Below are positions 12,141 through 13,577 of a DNA stretch of 13,577 bases, one piece after another. Positions within the stretch are counted from its first letter, which is position 1; every line of letters begins with the position of its first letter. Below the pieces are notes generated by a model. That model worked only from the letters and a program-made list of their open reading frames with translations. It searched no databases and was not told the DNA's origin. The translations under genes were made by a program, and so were the position numbers. The DNA is from Lachnospiraceae bacterium (GTDB lineage Bacteria; Bacillota; Clostridia; Lachnospirales; Lachnospiraceae), in the NCBI GenBank assembly GCA_014804285.1, contig JAAVAA010000006.1:147569-161145 (forward strand), written 5' to 3'.

Positions 12141-13577
12141 CTAACTTGTTTTAGAATACTGCTGTTTCAGAAGTTCAAAAAATTCTTCCTCCGGCATAGG
12201 CTTCGCATAGTAATAGCCCTGAACCTGATCACAGCCGATATTTCGCAGCATCTCAATCTGCTCTTTTGTTTCAACCCCTTCCGCCAAAAGACCTAATTCC
12301 AACTTGCCCGCCATCAAAACAACCTGTTCAAGAATAAGGCGTCCTTTACCTGATACAATCATATTTTCCATAAATTTCTTATCAAGCTTAATTACATCAA
12401 AAGGTGTCTCCAAAAGAATATTCAAAGAGGAATATCCGCTTCCAAAATCATCCATCAGAAGGGTAAAACCCTCTTCTTTTAATTGCAATGCTTTTTTGCT
12501 GATCTGCTGATCACTTGCCGTCTCGGTTATTTCCAATTCCAGCAGTTTTTTGGTAATACCGCACTCATTTATCATCTCCGAAAGTACATCCACACATTCG
12601 TTATCATGCAGATGAATTCTGGAAACATTGACCGAAACCGGACAGGAATTTATTCCTGCGTCCTCACATTTTTTAATAAACCGGCAGGCCTCTTTCCATA
12701 TGTAATAATCGACTTTCTTGACAAAACCGTTTTCCTCAACAATTGGGATAAACTGGTTCGGATAGATCATTCCACGATCAGGATGGTTCCATCTGACCAA
12801 AGCCTCTGCTCCAATAATCTCATTTTTAGTAATGCTGTATTTCGGCTGTAGGTACATAAGAAACTGTCTTTCATTAATAGCCGCCTGCATATTTTCTTCT
12901 ATAAATTTTCTGTTGTAAAGAGACTCCTTAAACTGCTCATTGTAAAACAGAATATTAGTCAATACATTATTTTTGGCCGCCTTCCTCGCCATAGCTGACC
13001 GGTCTTCCATCTGACGCTGCTCCATCTCTCTGTCTTCTACCGTATAAATACCGTACACAAACTGAAGCTTAACGTTTTTAAATGATCTGATTCGGTCATC
13101 CAGTTGATGTATAAAGCTTACCAGTTCTTCCTCCTTGTCATACTCCGTTACAACCATGAAGACATCACTGCGCAGATTAACAAAATATTGTTCCTCATTA
13201 CAAACTTCTTTTAACTGACGGTTGATAAAATCCAAGACCTGATCTCCAAACTTTTCGCCGTACAGATCATTAACAATCTTAAACTTGCGGATATCAAACT
13301 GAATAAAGCTTATGTTCTTTTGGGATGAAAAAAGCAGATTATTCACATTTCTTTTGAATCTGCGCTTTTTGCCGATTCTCTTTAAAACACTGGCCATATC
13401 ATCGGTCTGTGGAATATCTTCCATACTGATATTGCTCTCTGCGGCCTCCTTAAGATAATCCGCCAGCATTTCGTCCAGTATTTTTATACTGACATCTATG
13501 GCATGAGGACATTTCTGTAAAATCAGCCCTTCCTTTCGGATTATTGCCATTTCCTCAGGCTTTGAAATATCCTTTCC
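12141..13577 (-). CDS. Cyclic-di-GMP phosphodiesterase, degenerate GGDEF plus EAL (5' end outside window)
   Basis: The frame is open to the right edge, with 9 codons before the first ATG at 13550, and that ATG has no well-spaced ribosome binding site. The protein probably starts outside the window. Counting from that ATG, residues 75-205 form a GGDEF-type domain in which the signature is L-R-S-D-V-F (about 126-131), so it cannot make cyclic di-GMP. Residues 215-465 form an EAL domain with catalytic residues kept: E-A-L at 249-251, Asn308, E-I-T-E at 340-343, D-D-F-G at 367-370, Lys388, A-E-G-V-E-T at 423-428 and Q-G-Y-Y at 444-447. It should hydrolyse cyclic di-GMP, with the inactive GGDEF domain perhaps as a GTP sensor (known in similar proteins). 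A missing N-terminal sensor domain is likely. Confidence 0.93.
   Translation of the reverse strand, partial: GKDISKPEEMAIIRKEGLILQKCPHAIDVSIKILDEMLADYLKEAAESNISMEDIPQTDDMASVLKRIGKKRRFKRNVNNLLFSSQKNISFIQFDIRKFKIVNDLYGEKFGDQVLDFINRQLKEVCNEEQYFVNLRSDVFMVVTEYDKEEELVSFIHQLDDRIRSFKNVKLQFVYGIYTVEDREMEQRQMEDRSAMARKAAKNNVLTNILFYNEQFKESLYNRKFIEENMQAAINERQFLMYLQPKYSITKNEIIGAEALVRWNHPDRGMIYPNQFIPIVEENGFVKKVDYYIWKEACRFIKKCEDAGINSCPVSVNVSRIHLHDNECVDVLSEMINECGITKKLLELEITETASDQQISKKALQLKEEGFTLLMDDFGSGYSSLNILLETPFDVIKLDKKFMENMIVSGKGRLILEQVVLMAGKLELGLLAEGVETKEQIEMLRNIGCDQVQGYYYAKPMPEEEFFELLKQQYSKTS

Noticed and set aside
1..13577. tRNA, rRNA, insertion sequence or phage genes
   Set aside because: I looked for cloverleaf arms, transposase motifs and terminal inverted repeats on both strands and saw none that I could support.

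Overview
The window looks like chromosomal DNA of an anaerobic, spore-forming Firmicute, most likely Clostridia of the Lachnospiraceae type. The basis is AT-rich DNA, strong AGGAGG-type ribosome binding sites, intrinsic terminators with short loops, a DUF3892 protein, an FMN-riboswitch-controlled riboflavin ECF transporter S component, and a fragment of a CotJC/manganese-catalase-like spore coat gene. The lineage call is inference; there is no rRNA or other marker gene. Nearly all genes read on the minus strand.

Layout. (1) 1-863, minus: an ECF sigma factor followed 15 bases later by the 5' part of a single-span membrane protein, probably its anti-sigma partner, cut by the window edge. (2) 1041-1508, plus: a small DUF3892 gene with a dyad in front and a strong bidirectional terminator behind. 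(3) 1555-5462, minus: a four-gene run from one clear promoter at about 5547-5575. In transcription order it encodes an L-2-amino-thiazoline-4-carboxylate hydrolase-like protein, an acyl-CoA ligase, a stand-alone E2/CAT-fold acyltransferase homologue with Glu in place of the catalytic His, and a small two-span membrane protein. This is the best candidate for an undescribed pathway. (4) 5575-6948: a decayed stretch with a truncated CotJC-like fragment, an XRE regulator split by a frameshift, and a coiled-coil gene remnant. (5) 6989-8978, minus: a two-gene operon of a CE2-like SGNH esterase and a fructosamine-kinase-family kinase. (6) 9146-9871, minus: a YfcE-type metallophosphoesterase with an extra C-terminal helical domain. 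(7) 9990-12051, minus: promoter, FMN riboswitch, terminator/antiterminator, ribU, an AraC regulator with a GyrI-like effector domain, and a closing terminator that nearly duplicates the riboswitch terminator hairpin. (8) 12067-13577: an imperfect tandem/dyad repeat, then a cyclic-di-GMP phosphodiesterase with a degenerate GGDEF domain and an intact EAL domain that runs off the right edge.

How the parts work together. The riboswitch should shut off riboflavin uptake when FMN is plentiful. The AraC gene lies downstream with no visible terminator in between, so it may share this control. The ligase can activate a carboxylic acid as its CoA thioester, and its two enzyme-like neighbours could act on the product, but the substrate cannot be read from the sequence. 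The esterase and kinase pair fits work on modified or glycated sugars. The remaining genes look like independent regulatory or housekeeping units.
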